Source of the DNA: Patiria miniata
Taxonomy: Eukaryota; Echinodermata; Asteroidea; Valvatida; Asterinidae
DNA: 64,000 bases
Direction: 5' to 3'
Assembly: GCF_015706575.1 (NCBI RefSeq)
Contig: NW_024037072.1
Span: 25,607,162 to 25,671,161, forward strand
Made by a program: the position numbers and the translations under genes. The number at the start of each line of letters is the position of its first letter. The first letter of the stretch is position 1. Below are positions 14,139 through 28,500 of this stretch, piece by piece. Under the pieces are notes generated by a model, which was not told the origin of the DNA, did no database searches, and worked only from the letters and a program-made list of their open reading frames with translations.

Positions 14139-14607
14139 TAGGGAGGTGGTACATGTATGTCCAAAAACATACAATTTGAAAGGACTTGCAAGAGGGTACA
14201 TTTTTAAAATCATCCAAAAGTATGTAGGCCTAAATATGTAACTTCAAGAAACAGGACAATACTAAAAACCATTATTACAAAGCTGGTGGGGATTCTTGAC
14301 CAGTATTTAACTGTTAACACTTCAGTTAAAGTAAATTAAGTTAAATAGGACTTTCAACAGTCACTTTGATAATTCATACCCTGCTGCCTTGAAACTGAGC
14401 CTGATTGGCTGGGCCTACCCTGGTAATGTAACCCTAAATCAACAGGGGACAGCCTTTCATTTGATTTACTTTCTTCATATGCTCTGGCCAGGTGTAGGTT
14501 ATAATTAAATCACTGTTGCTTGAGTCCCTTAACAAACATTTTCCCCTTCCAGTAAACAGAAATCCAGCAAGGTGGGCTTCAGTTGCAAAATATATTTCTC
14601 CCACCTT

Positions 14608-15088
14608 GCTATATTAAATAACTAGAGCGCTAGCTCGTCGTTCTGCACGCGGAGACGCTTTGAAGCTGTCCTGGGCGCAGACATTTTGAATTCATGTGCG
14701 TGTTTGTAGAACATAATGAAATTAGATAGATTGAATTTTGAAACTGTACTCTACATGCAACGCGCAAGTAGAACATACGCAAACAACTTCAGCGTGTCAT
14801 TGACGGTTTAAAAAACGTGACGGCAAAAAGCATTTGCAGCGAATACGCGCACGCGTTGCGCTGTTTGCGTAGAGCAAAATTACACGCTCATTTGCTGATC
14901 GTGCGTTTCAGTTTTGGGCTTATTGGCTTCGCTAGCGTACCGGTATGGAATACAAACACAGATATGCAAATAGCCGTACAAAAGCCGTACAAAATTTCTA
15001 GGTCTCCATAGCTTTGTGCACAAACATGGATGCGCCCAGCAGGCATTACTTTGTACACGAAGTTAGCGCTCTAGTAATTTAATATAGC
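14608..15088. mobile_element. 481-bp TIR element with 28-bp ends
   Basis: The left end gctatattaaataactagag continues into cgctagct. The right end, inverted, is the same apart from two bases (gctatattaaattactagag, then cgctaact). The interior is CG-rich compared with its surroundings and non-coding. Confidence 0.8.
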
Positions 15089-18000
15089 TCTACGATTTCT
15101 CCACATTTATCTGACTGTTGGCATATGAAGTTGTGGTATTAAAGAAGTGTTTTGATTGAATGGAAGGGGATGTGCATTGAGATTTGGGATTGGACAATAC
15201 ACAATCTTGAAGGTTTTTGATTTTTGAAAATCTTTGTCCATTTTATTTCATTTCTTACAGAGTAAGTCACACCTTTGTATTTTGAACTCCTCTTGGTGTA
15301 TATATATATTTTTAAAACATTGTAGCATAGCATGTTCCTTAGCCCCCCATAAAAAAAACACCTTGCATCAACAATTAAAGTAGGTAGAGTGGCATACCCT
15401 GTGCTCTTCAGAAAATTGACTTTTTTTCTCTTAACGACTTCTCAATTTGTGTGCTTTGTTTTAAGGAAAACCACTAATTTATAGCGTCTGCAATCCTCTG
15501 AAAAGGGATTTCATTTTGCACACAAATGAACCCTCCCTGCAAGAGGCGAATTATTGTCTGACAGCCAATAATTCAAATTTTGTGAAGAAATTATTCAATA
15601 TTAACGTTGGTGGATTTTTTTCATTCGATAGCTCATTCCAAAGGGAATAACTTTTACAGAAAAATAACAATTAAAAAACAAAGCTTTTTTATGAGGTGAA
15701 GCCGAAAATAGCATGGAGAATGCGCCTTTAAATTATAATTGAAATTGTTAATGCAGGAAAAGAGCAACACTTTAACTAAGTTCAATTACACAAGTCCCAG
15801 AGCATTGCTAAAATTGTATATTAGTGTAATGAAGAAAAAAAAATAAAGACTGAAAACGAAGAAATTGTTGATTAGAATTTTGTTTCATCACAACAAACTT
15901 ACATTTTTTGGTGCAGAATTTTGAAGTTCAGCTGCGGGATTGCCAATATGCTGCTGCCTCTGAGTACACTCTCAAGAATGCTTAGTAATCCATGGAAACA
16001 GTCAGCATTACAGTAATTACATCCAAACACATAACAGCGCTGTTGAGCTGATAAGTGACCGCGGAGCAGTCTTGTTATTTACCAGATGAAAGCAGCGATA
16101 ACGTAAACCGCACACTCCCGATAGATATCTGATGACTGGAAATTCCAATTGCATCTGGTCAAATCTCTGACAGGTTCTGACTGGTGGGTGTTGTACCATC
16201 TCTCAATGCTGTGAACCAAGTCCTACATGGGGCTCCCCATTATGAAATGGAACAATCCATAATGATTTGCATATATCTAAAGAGGCGAGCTCTGATTGGC
16301 TGTGAGCTGCACTTTGGGATGTCACATTTGTAGTGCTGAATGAAGCTTAGGGGTGGACCCTTTGCAAGCTTTTTTTTCTGAGGGTTCTTGTAAAATATAA
16401 AAAGATGATTGTTTGTGAAATAGCCAACATATTTCCTGCCATAGAATTTTTGGTATAAGAAAAAAGGACTCCATTCTCTGTAGTTCATCTTTAGTGGTTT
16501 CTTATTCGGTTAAGTTTGTTCCCAATTAAACAAATTTTAGAGGGTCTAACATTTCGGTCTTTTAAAGCCAGAGTCCATCATTTGCAGCTATCCAAAAAGT
16601 AACTAGCGTAATTATTGTTGAAAAACATACTTGGTTGAAAGATAGTAAGGCAACTAAACTCCCTGCGAAATTATTCTTTCTGGCAAGCTGTCATTTTGAA
16701 GAAATCAACTAAAGAAGGCCTTTCCAACGATGCTTCGTAAGAAGCACCGTAGGAAATTCAAATTTGTAGTTCGTTATGTTATTCGGCAAAGCGCGGGGGG
16801 GGGGGGGGGGTTAGAATTTTTATTCCCTCACACATGCAATCAATATGAACCACTAGCACGTGTATATAACTGGCTTTAAAAAGTACATGTTTTCAAGGTT
16901 ACATTTGAAGGTTCTGTAATGGATTTTAGATTGCACCTGTTTTAACTGAATTTCCAATTCAGTTCCCAACCCATCTTTTGTAAATGACAAGGTTAACTTT
17001 AATTCATGGTACATGTACATAGATAACAAGTCTACATGCTGGAACTATTTGCAGGGAATATCAAACAAGGATTGATTTATTTTGCAGTGACAAAATATTT
17101 TCATCTAAATATAAAATTTGAAGTGCAAAATTGCAAACACATTTGTTCTGGCTGTCAACACTGTACTGATCAAAGCTTCGTATCCCCCTATCCCCACCCC
17201 ACCCCTCGTTCTGTTGTGGCAGAAAGCCATATATCCACGCATGAACTACTGCGTAATCAAATCAACCTTTATGGCACCTTGTTTGTCACTGACCACTTAC
17301 AAATTGCAATCTTTAATATCCATGCTGGAATGGCCATGCCTCAGTCGACTAAGACCAGAGGTCAGGACAATCCATACCACGAAGTATCAGATGGTAGCAC
17401 TCTATATCCAAGTTTAGAAAAGATGCGGTGCAAAAAGTGATGCGCAAACAGAATCTTTGTTCTTTTTTTGTTTCTCTCTCTCTCTCGCAAGAAAGATATG
17501 GGGGAAAGATTCAACCATCACCATGGATACCACATGGATGCTTTGGGCTGCGTTGCCAGCAGCAATCTGGCACTCTGTGATTTATTTGACAAAACTGACA
17601 CAATAAAAAAACAAATTGTAGATCCTCGCAGTGGGTAACTATGCCAACCTGAGCTTTCGGTATCAAGACAATCTGTGCGTGACATTTTAACAAAACTGCC
17701 ACTCGGGGAAAATGCAAAAAAGTGCTTGCCAATTGTATAGTTGATCAGTCTAATGGAGTTTTTTGTACTATATTATTTAGGTACTTTTTTTAAAATTGAA
17801 AATCAGGTGAAATTATTTCTGCTCTATTTAAGTCACCACTTATTGATGATGCCAAGTAGTCCTCCGGTTAATAGAAGGCCATCTGATGAATATCAGTTTA
17901 AACGACGGTTCAGGGCCTCGGGCGTATCGTGATGGGGCACTTGATTAATTTTTAACGACAGAGTGCACAGATGAAACCGTACCGTGGGCAATTTTTGACA

Positions 18001-18129
18001 CATTTTTGTATAGCAGGCAGTTTAAGTGCGCCAACCTTCTCTGAATAATTAGAGAATAATGCAGAGGTGACCTTGAATCTTAAGCTGGAACAAATGATAC
18101 ACTATTTGAAATGAACATCTGCAAACATC

Positions 18130-18383
18130 AGGGCCCAATTTCATGACTCTGCTTAATTATATTACCGTAGTGAAAAATCCCTGCGTACTATAGCAGAAAA
18201 TTCTGTGCTTATGGTAAGCGTTCACGGGTTAGCAAGGAATTTTGCATACGTCACATGACTAAGGATTCTGTGCTCACACATGTTACAGGGTTAGCACAGC
18301 ATTTTTCTACTAGCGCTGTTAACACAAAATGGTGATCATAAGCACGGAATTCTGTGGTTTGCAGAGCCATGCAATTGGGCCCT
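18130..18383. mobile_element. 254-bp TIR element
   Basis: The ends are agggcccaatttcatg and catgcaattgggccct, with matching ctctgc/gcagag just inside. Internal iterations of aattctgtgctta-like text are partly inverted. Confidence 0.75.
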
Positions 18384-18553
18384 GGACAATATTTTGAAAA
18401 TAACAACGGAAGACTGAATGAAAAATTGTTGGTTTCATGCAGTTTCATCTATAATATATCTAGTTTGTTAAGAAGTACAAGTTATCTTTTTTGGACTGGC
18501 TGTGCCGAATATATTGAATATTCAATCGTCTGAATAGCATTTTTGGAAAAAAT

Positions 18554-18747
18554 GTTGCAACCTGACGCAACTCCTGCGATAGTGTACAAAGTCTATGGAG
18601 AGTCAAGAAAATTGTCTATGTATTTCCTAACAAAATTTGAAATGTTTCTCAGTCCCAGATTCATGTCTTATCATCATTTTTGCAATGAATGACCTTCATT
18701 GAGATGATATATACACGTAAAGAAAAAAAGTGGCGTCAGGTTGCAAC
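18554..18747. mobile_element. TIR element with gttgcaacctgacgc ends
   Basis: The outer 15 bp are inverted (gttgcaacctgacgc and gcgtcaggttgcaac). A truncated opposite-orientation relative lies at 52728-52847. Confidence 0.7.
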
Positions 18748-19127
18748 AGTTTTCTGTATTTTTCTGATTTGCATATTCGAAAAATGTGATTGGTCTCGAG
18801 AAGATGAAGAGAAATGCCCATGATGTGATTTTAATCATACAATCGTAATCTTTCAAGTATCAGCTAGTCAGCTACATCAGCAAAATCTTAATATGTTCTT
18901 GATAGTTAGAAAGCTTGTTTTTCACACAAATCCTGATCAGTAGACCATTTAATTTCCGATCGATGAACGCAGATTTCCTGACCGGCATGTGCATTGTGTG
19001 ACTGGTGCGCCCAGTTTATGCCTGCGCTTGTAATACTTGTTTGTGTGCTAAGGGTGCAAAGTACCCGGTACGCACAATTAAAATTAATACTAAATGTGCT
19101 CATACCTGCATTTGTGGGTCACTCTAT

Positions 19128-19360
19128 TAACTTAGGGTGCACTTTTTTTCCTGTCCCTGTTGCATCTGACGTCTATTATTTTATAATTCTGATGCACTCC
19201 TTAATGCAGTCGTCCTCCAAGAGTGATTATGAATAGCTAACTACATACCCGACAACTAAAAATGGTGTTAAAAGTCATTCTTAATTATACTTGAACGGCA
19301 AATTACAAAGTACCAAAGTAACAGGGGTAGGAAAAATGTCACACTTTGGACCGTATTAGA
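19128..19360. repeat. Dispersed repeat shared with 53930-54170
   Basis: Both copies contain ctgatgcactcct, aatgcagtcntcctccaaga, gtgattatg, ggcaaattacaaagta and cactttggacc in the same order and orientation. It ends about 160 bp before the first visible PARP1 exon. Confidence 0.75.
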
Positions 19361-19517
19361 ATGACACTTGTCTTTGTGAATGCGTCAAGAGGTTCACCTT
19401 ACCCTATCCTGGTAACCGGACATTGGGAACTTGGAAGATGCATGCACTTTTATGAAGAACATGTGTGACTTCTTAAAACTGACCATTTGAATTTTCTTCT
19501 CTCTCATTATGATGTAG

Positions 19518-22500
19518 GATTGGAAGACTCAACCCATGTGCTGAAAGAACACGGCATGGTATTCAGTGCGACGCTGGGTATGGTGGACGTGACACGAGGG
19601 TCCAACTCCTACTACAAACTGCAGATACTGGAAAGTGACACGGGCAAAAAGTAAGAAGACAAGGCGGACCCAGTTGCACAGCGCTCCTGAGCAGGAAATA
19701 GTGCTTGCAATTCCACGGTTGTCTTCCGTCAACTCTCCTGTAAAAGTCAAAGCATTTAGGGTGGATTTCTCTCACATAAAATTCCTTTAAGTTAAAGGAA
19801 ACTTGCAGTGGAAATTCAGCTCATCTTGTTTTCATGCACATTACTATGTGTTGCAACAATACATACAAGATCTTAATACTTGTTTTCATGAGAAGTGACA
19901 AGAAAGTGGTAGTTTTTCAATTATTAGCAAATCTTTTCATCAGTATATGTAAGAGGGCGCTATTTTGCTTTTGTCACACAAGGTACTCCTCGTCAAAAGT
20001 GCATATGAACAGTAAAAAAATTAGTCCTTCAAAATTACCCACAAAAAGTTTTGAAGAAATATTGGCCACTACTACTGTCCAAACAAGCTGTTTAACATGA
20101 TAAACAAGTAAAAAGTGGAATTTACTCCCAGAAAATGATGAAAAATTTTATATATATATCTGTGCACAAAGCTATGGAGACACTACTGTTGTACCTTGAA
20201 TGACATCACGCTTTGGCTAATGAATATGGAAATTTTCATTAGCATAAAAACTAAAATGTTGAAATTTCTCCCTTTTACTGCTACAAAGGAGGTGGAAAGT
20301 CATAGTTACATGGCAAGAAAGCTGTTTTAAATGTACTTAAGTCATAAAAATCATATTACATGTTCCCTTTAAGTGTCTAAAATAAGATTCTGTTGTTTTG
20401 GCTATAAGATTATTTTCGGTAAATTGCATTACACAAAAAGGACATGGAAAAAGCTTTAATACCCTGCAAAGTGCATTAGGAAATTTTCTCTTACTGTGCA
20501 TTGTTGGAAGATTCTTTTCTTCCTTCGGTGAAAGGCACACACGTAGTATTGAAATCTTTCCAGTGCCCTTAAATCATTAAAAAAATTATTAACAAATAAT
20601 CAATCATGAAATCTCTAGAGGGATGTATTTAGGTAACTCACGATACAGTACATGTAACTCGCGTTACAGATTGTTCGCCCAGTTTTGGTTAAAGTTAAAG
20701 CATATATTTATCAAACCAGATAATCTCTTTTGGCATAGACTACCGTTCTCACTGACTTAAAAACAAAAACTCGCAACAACACTTGCAATTTGCATCTGAA
20801 AGCAAAATGCCAAAACGACTACCTAAAATCAATAATTTTAGCCGCCAAAACCAGTTTTTTTGACACCAAAAAAAAAAATTGTTACCATAATGCCATCTCA
20901 CTGGCACACCATTCAACTGAAATATCTTGTCCCCTTTAATTTGATGCCACATTTGAAGTTGTTATGCTTGTAGTTCTGAAGATTTTCACCTTCTCGGCTG
21001 TGTCCACTTTGCCGTTGACTTATCCTTAGCAAATTTGTGTTCTGAGAAAAAAAATTTGTTCGTAGCAAATTCCTGTGCTGAACAGCTCAAGGAAATTGGT
21101 TCCACGTCCCTTTATTTATTGGAATTTTGTGAAGTGTGGAATATCAAAAGTCTATTTGTGACCCTCCAGCACAAAATCGGTCACTTGAACCAATTTTTGA
21201 AAATGGGGCGGGGGGGGGGGGGGGGGGATGACATTGAATAAGCTTTCCAGTGATGAACAGAATATGGGAATCAGAAAAAATCTGACAGAGTTACAGGTAT
21301 TTTCAGGTCCCCATTTCAGAGCCTCGGAGAATTAAAAAAAAATAATTTATGTCCAGAGCTTGACAAAAGCTCAAACTGAATGTTTGGTAAAATCTGCACC
21401 AAAGTGCCATAAATAGATTCAGTGCAAAACTGTAAATCGGAAGCACAAATCTCTTGGGGGGGGGGGGGGGGAGTTAATTTGGATCAGACTCCTGACTCCT
21501 GAATGGCATTGGAATCAATTTCAAAAACGAGGGATTCAAGCATGGCTATCTAACTGAATCCTTAATCTCACCAGTCTCCCTTTTTTATTATTGCCTGATT
21601 TTTTTTTTCACAGCTACTGGGTCTTCAGATCCTGGGGGCGTGTCGGGACGGGTATCGGGGGCAACAAGGTGGAGCAGTACAGAGGCAATAAGGCTGATGC
21701 CCGTCGGAAGTTTGTGGAACTTTACACCGAGAAAACTGGCAACCCTTTCGGCACCAAGAACTTTGAGAAGATACCTCATAGATTCTATCCCCTGGATATT
21801 GACTATGGAGATGATGTACGTATTCCCTTCAAGATTGCTTCCCTTTCCCGCTTTTGTTTTCCTGTAATTGAAACCTTGTTACCCTGATTTAGTGCTTCCT
21901 TGTTTTTGGACTGCCTGTCCGCCATGTTTCCTTACTGCACTGTTTTTTCTGGAATCTGAGCTTCCTTGTTTTCCTTGCTCCATGCTTCCTTGCCTTTTCA
22001 TTTCCTGGCTGGATTATACTTCCCAGTTTTCCATTCGTCTTCGTCTGCTTGCCCTTGGTATCCTTGCAAATGCTCAGGCTGCCTTGTGTCCTTGATCCTT
22101 TTCGTTCTTGCTGCCATGTTTTCATTGGTTGCCTTATTGTTTGCCATTTTTGTTTCCAATTCTTGTTTAGTCCCCATTTGTTTACCTGTGCCTTTCTTTG
22201 TCAAACTACCAGCTTTGTTTTTGACTGATATTTGTCCCCAGGAGGAGATTGCCAAGCTGGACGAGGCTGTCGATATCGACTCCAAGCTCCACCCACAAAT
22301 CCAGAACCTGATGAAACTCATCTTTGACATCGACACTCTGAAAAAGACTATGGTTGAGTTTGAGGTGAGTCTTTCATGCAAAGCGTGTGTGACCAGAGCC
22401 TGTGGAATGAGTCTTTAGGACATAATTGGTTTTCTTTCACATGCAGTGGAAACACCATCCTCTGCTCTCCTTAACCCTAACCCTCCTCAATCCTCCAAAA

Positions 22501-25500
22501 TCCTTCTTGTGGTTTTGGAGGATTATGGAGGATTGAAGCTGAATGGTATTTTTTTTAGATAAGGATTTTGGAGGATTGAGGCTGAATGGTATTTTTTAGA
22601 AAAGGATTTTGGAGGATTGAGGCTGAATGGTATTTTTTTCAGAAAAGGATTTTGGAGGATTGAGGCTGATAGGTATTTTGAGGCAGAACTGTCTGACGAT
22701 TTTGAAGGATTGAGGGGCTGGGTACCCTTCATTTGAACATAAGTGCAACATTTTTGGATGAGGATGATTTTGGAGGATTGAGGATGAATGCATTTTGAGG
22801 CAGGACTGTCTGAAAATTTTGAAGAATTTAGGTGCTGTTGTCAAATTTTGGAGGATTGAGGATGGTTCCTAGCAAAAAGGCCTAGGGGGTTAGGGTTATA
22901 ATATATCATTCGGCTTGACAACTTATATACGGAAATTGAAATTTATCATTAGCAGACGGAAGTTGAATGTTCCTGGCATTGGTAATGAGATATGTTGCTA
23001 AATATGGATTGGAACTTCAGTTGCCAGGATTTTCCGTAAAGAGGCTGTAATATTATTTCAACAGTCAAATCCTACACGGAATCAATTAACAGTTGAAGAA
23101 GCAGAATTTGAACCCTGACCTCCAGAATACTATACCAGGGCTCCACCATCTGAGTCAGCTCACACTATGTTAGTGGTCTCAAAATTTGTCACCGATTTTA
23201 TTTGTATTCTGGCAATGAAGAAGAAGAAGTTTTTTCTGTACTCATGATGAGTGAAATCACTGTATTGCCCCAAACTGCCCCACCTATCACTCCCTTTGGT
23301 GCCCAAAACTGCATGAGTACCCTCTATGGCTTTATGGATTCATCAATGAATAGACACAATGTAATACAATGTAGTACAAGTTTTAGATGGTTTAAGCCCT
23401 GTCCGCACTGGACTTTTTTTGGTCAAACTAACCGAGACTATGGGTACTTTTCCCATTTTAAGTCCAGTGCGGGACAGCCTGGGACGTTTTCCTCTCAGTT
23501 ACTTTTCCTGAGTCCAGCAGTTACTTTTACTGGCCAACTGCTGCCCAGGAAAATTGACCGGGTGCCCAGGAAAACTGACCAGGTCACTTTTCCCGAGACG
23601 ATAAGTCCAGTGCGGACAGTGCGAGTCGGTAAAATCGTCTCAGGAAAGCGTTCATCCGGCCCTAGCGCCCTATGCATACAAAGACCGCACGAACCTGCAC
23701 GTGCAGTGGCGGAAAATTTTGTAGAAACACGCTGCGGTGTATCATCAAGTCCGAGCGGTAAAATCTCGTTACAAATATATTTCAACGGAGAAATACATAC
23801 ACAGAAAAGAGAGATCACATTGTGGGAATTAATTTGCAGAAATTCTCTTTCTCCACCGTATTTTCTATGATCCAAATTCGTCCTGTTAGGCTGTTACGCT
23901 ACTGTAGTCATGCACGGCGCATCATGGTCTGGTACCGTACGTAGGCCGTAGTCACTGGTTCTGGTCCTACATCATAGCTTTGATTCTGTTAGCAATGCGA
24001 TGGGAACCAACGAATACCGATGGCACTGCTGCCGCACGGAATATCGTACAGCGGCATGGCTTCGATGTCGTGCATCACAATGCGTCGGAAATACTAGGGT
24101 TTTCCGTCAAGATTTAGCGTGTGAAGATGAAATAATATCGTGTAAACGATTATGTTATGCATGCAAATGGCGTGTGTAATATTACTGAGCGTATCGGTGG
24201 CTGAAAATGTGATCGGCAGTTTGTTTTCTGCGTACGGTGAGTCATTACACTGACACAGTGACAGCTCGGTTACATTCTCCCACGCGGTCTGGGTAAAATT
24301 TCCCGTGTCGAAAGTCCAAGTGCGGACAGTGGTCACATTTGACCATTTCTCATTTTACTATCGTCTCGTTAAAACCTCCCAAAAAAAAAGTCCAGTGCGG
24401 ACACGGCTTAAGACAGAATGGGAGGAATGTATTTTTCTTATTGCAAGTGAAAATGTAATTACCATCTAAAGTGGGAAAATAATGGGGGATTTATCTCTTC
24501 TAGATCGACATGGACAAGATGCCTCTGGGGAAGTTATCTCGCTCCCAGATACAGAACGCCTACTCTGTGCTGACAGAGCTTCAAACAGTAAGCCACTTCA
24601 TTATTTTTTCCTTTCATTTTAATAGGTTTCAAATCCGTACTTATTGTGGACATACTTTTGGTAAATGTTACATGCGGTTACTGTCATCACGAACTTGGTG
24701 AAGATGGGAGTCTGCTATTTTTTTGTGGTTTAAACCCAATCTCGGTTTTTATAGTAGTATCCCACTTTGGGAGTCAGGTTGGCACAGTGGTTACTTTCCT
24801 CGCCTTCCACCTCTATGGCCCGGGTTCGATTCCTGCCTGGTCCACATGTGGATGGGGTTTTCAGTCCCATCTGGGCTTTTGTTACATCTTTGATTTGCAC
24901 CAATATATAGTAAGAAACAAACCAGTAACTATTTCCTTAAATGCTGCTCTATGCCCTAGAGCATTGATTTACTACTCCCTTTGTTTCCTTTAATAACTCC
25001 AGCTGATTGAGGCCGGTAATGCTAGCAGGAACGCCATGCTAGACGCTACCAACAGATTCTTTACTCTCATTCCTCATAACTTCGGCTTCGAATCCATCCC
25101 CCTCCTGAACACGTTGGAAGTCATACAGGTGGGTTTCTTTGTCCTTCTTGTACCTATAAACTCACTGACTAACCCGCTGACTGACTGACTGACTGACTCC
25201 CCCGTCACTTGTGGCTTAGACTGGTTGAAGATCAAGAGAGGACGCTTTTTTTCCTCTTTCAAGAACCCAGTAGACAGTACTTGCACGTATAGCACAAAGT
25301 ACGCATTACTAATGTTATACTTAATGTGCACCAAGCCATATCATCATCACATGAGAGTCAGGTGTCGCCGACAGTGCTTTGGAATGTCTCTCCCAGTGGT
25401 CTTCCCAACTCTCCCTCTCTTACCATTGAGGGGGTACTTGCGCACAGAGCCCATACATAGCGAATCAACGTGTGCAAAGTGTGTCCTGCACAGTGGAGTA

Positions 25501-28500
25501 AGCACTAATAGGCTCATATTGCCATCTGCTCTTCCTGCATATGGTTCTTATTAAGAGGGAAGGGTCATTCCATGTCAAATCACCCAATGGATTAAACCCC
25601 ACCTGCTTCAAATTTGCTCTTTTTTAGTGTAATTTAGGCTGAAAGAGCTGAAATTTTAAGTTTTAGCTTCATCGGACGAACAGTTTTTGCATTACCACCC
25701 ACCATTGTTTGGTGATTTTGGGCAAAATGGGCGAGGCCGCCAATATTCAAATGACCTTTTCTCCATAACCTGTGTGCCAAATTTGTTGGTGTTGGTTGCT
25801 TTGGAAAGGTAACATCATAAGGAATCAAAATACATGTACTATGACTTTTCATGTCGGAGTAATTTGAAGTATGATGACCTTTTGACCTTTACTTTGAACT
25901 TGAATTTAACCTTGTGGATCATGTGATCCACAAGGTTGCTAATTTGGTTGCTGAAGTTTGCTGTATTTTCATTTGGATACTTGTATTTTTAATTCAGCTG
26001 AAGACAAAGATGCTTGATAGCTTGCTGGAGATAGAGGTTGCCTACAGCCTGTTGAAAGCCAGCCGAGGAACCCAGGCCGAGCAGAATCCAATCGACGCTA
26101 ACTACGAGAAACTCAAGTGTCTCATGGAGGTTAGAAACTCATTGAATTGATACTGTCAAACTTGAAACCTCGAACAAAATCATGGCTGCTTAGTTCAAAA
26201 CTTTACTAAGCACGTGAAGTATTTGCTGAGCCAAAACAAGCTGTCAGCCGAAACATAATGCAGATCTGCAGCTGATTTTGTGTATTGATGTATACATGTA
26301 CATGGCACCACCGGTGAAGGGAACAGATAGACAGCCTTAGTAATAGAGTACCGAAGTGTGACATCATTTAGAACCAGAAAGCGTCGTGCAAACGAATGGA
26401 GTATGCGCGCATGTTGGTTCATGGGCTGAATCACACGCTAAATTGTCTTTTACACACATTTTGTGAGCGTGATGTATTCACTTCGGTACTCTATAGTTGA
26501 TAACCAGGGAAGATTCAGGGGGCCAACGGGGGCCAACGGGGGCCATGCCCCCCCCCCCCCCCCAAAACCCATTTGTTTTTTCGTGATGTCGCAATAAAGG
26601 CAGGCACTGTGTACACCACCATCTTTTCCTAAACAAAATTGGTAAAAGTGGTCAGAAATTGCCACAGATCGCACCACAGAGCATCTAGAATCCAAAAAAT
26701 ATTCACGGCCCATGAGCGGGCACTGAACCCCACGCCGTAATTTTTTGGACCCACTTTGTGAACGACCACAATTGTGTTTGCTCCCCCCCCCCAAAAAAAC
26801 TTGTGTTCTGGATTCGCCCTTGCACTATAAACGCTTCTTGTCTTAATGTCTTTTTAAGAATCAAAAATACTGTCTGTTGAGGACACGTGCTGTAGATGTA
26901 GATTTGTACCCTTAAAAGGATTTTTTTCACAAAGATTAGACAACAGTCTTCTAACTGATAAGGCTTTGTCCGTTTCTCAACAGGTTGTTCCTCAAGGCAG
27001 TGATGAGTTCAAGATGATTGAGGTGTACACTAAGAACACCCACGGTGCCACTCACAGCTCCTACAAACTCAAAGTGGAGGAGGTCAGTCCTGAGACCCTA
27101 TTATTCCCATCAACTCTTTCTTTTCAAGTATTTACTTTTCTATTATAAGATGGAATTTTGCGTCGGGGTGATATAAATCAAATTAGGTTTTGCCCTTCAT
27201 TTACTTTTCAATATTTTTTTTTTTTTTTGGTCTGTTGCTTCCTTCCTTATTCCGACTCTTCACACCCTAATTCATGTCTTTTCATGTGTCTTTGTGTTCT
27301 TGACAAAAGCTCACAATGGCTTTAACGCAAAGGCCTTTCTTTCCCATGACATTCCAGTTTAAATCTGGGGGGGGGGGGGGTTTGGAGGTGGAGGTGGAAG
27401 GGTGTTGGGGGTGGAGGGGGAGGGGTTTAATGTTGAAGTGGTGCCAAATACATGCGCATACTCACAGGAAGAGTCACTCAAATGTTACTAATTTTCGTGG
27501 TTCATGGCTTCTGAAAAAATCTGGATCAGTGTAAAAATAGAAAACAAACTGTTAGTGGTAGGGGTTTGTACAATTTCTTCTATGATGTGAAATCACCTAG
27601 CAATCCAATGTCTGACCGTTTCATTCCCTGATTCCAGGGTTCTGAACATTATTGACTTGTATGCGCTCCATGCCCTGCTGTTGGGATCGGGAACTGAGGT
27701 TGAGTTGAAGTTGCAAAAATGCTAATAGTGATGATGCTTAAAGAGAGCCTGCTTTTGAGCCCTTAACTCATTAAATCTGAGGATTGATTGAGGTCTTTCT
27801 GAATTGCTGCCAACTGTATAACAGAAGTCTGATATTAAAGAGGTTGTGGAATGCTCGAAGACATTTCCGTCATTTTTTGGGTATATGTAGCCTAAGGTGT
27901 GATGAAATAAAAACGACTATTGTTTCTGTCATGAAATGAGTACAAAGGGTACTTTGAGAGCTATTTTTCAGGTCCTGTTTCGACCCGAACTTGCAATTTG
28001 TGTAAAAGTCGTTGTTGCGGGCAGCAAACAAAACACAGTAAATCGTGACGTAATAAACAGGACTCGTTTATGCTACTCTGCATCTGGAGTCCTGTTTATT
28101 ACGTCACGAATTACTGTGTTTTGTTTGCTGCCCGCAACGACGACTTTTACACAAATTGCACGTTCGGGTCGAAACAGGCATGACAGGACTTGAAAAACAG
28201 CTCTCAAAAGTACCTTTTGTACTCATTTTATGACAGAAACAATAGTCGTTTTTATTTCATCACACCTTAGGCTACATGTACCCAAAAAATGACGGAAATG
28301 TCTTCGAGCATTCCACAACCTCTTTAAAATTTGTAAGAAACCTTCACAGACAGGTCACTGACAGTCATAACACTCTAAGCAAATCCTACCTTGAGTTGTC
28401 CTGTATGTCGTCGTTTTCTACAGGTATTTCGTCTGGATCGAGGAGATGAGACAGCACGTTACAAACCATTCAAGAAGCTGCATAACCGCATGCTGCTGTG

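Larger units (their letters stand above)
1..19517. other. Region without a recognised gene
   Basis: Apart from the mobile elements and repeats listed, I see no exon that I can tie to a protein family on either strand. I looked for the PARP1 zinc-finger, BRCT and linker motifs (CxxC pairs, WYHxxC, GGAAVDP) and found none. Short exons could have been missed. Confidence 0.55.

Noticed and set aside
21966..22418. 150-aa open frame on the + strand
   Set aside because: Only its end coincides with PARP1 exon 22242-22364; the rest is intron sequence.
23202..23870. 222-aa open frame on the + strand
   Set aside because: It starts outside and runs into the 23392-24411 TIR element, overlaps an antisense frame, lies in a PARP1 intron and has no recognisable motif.
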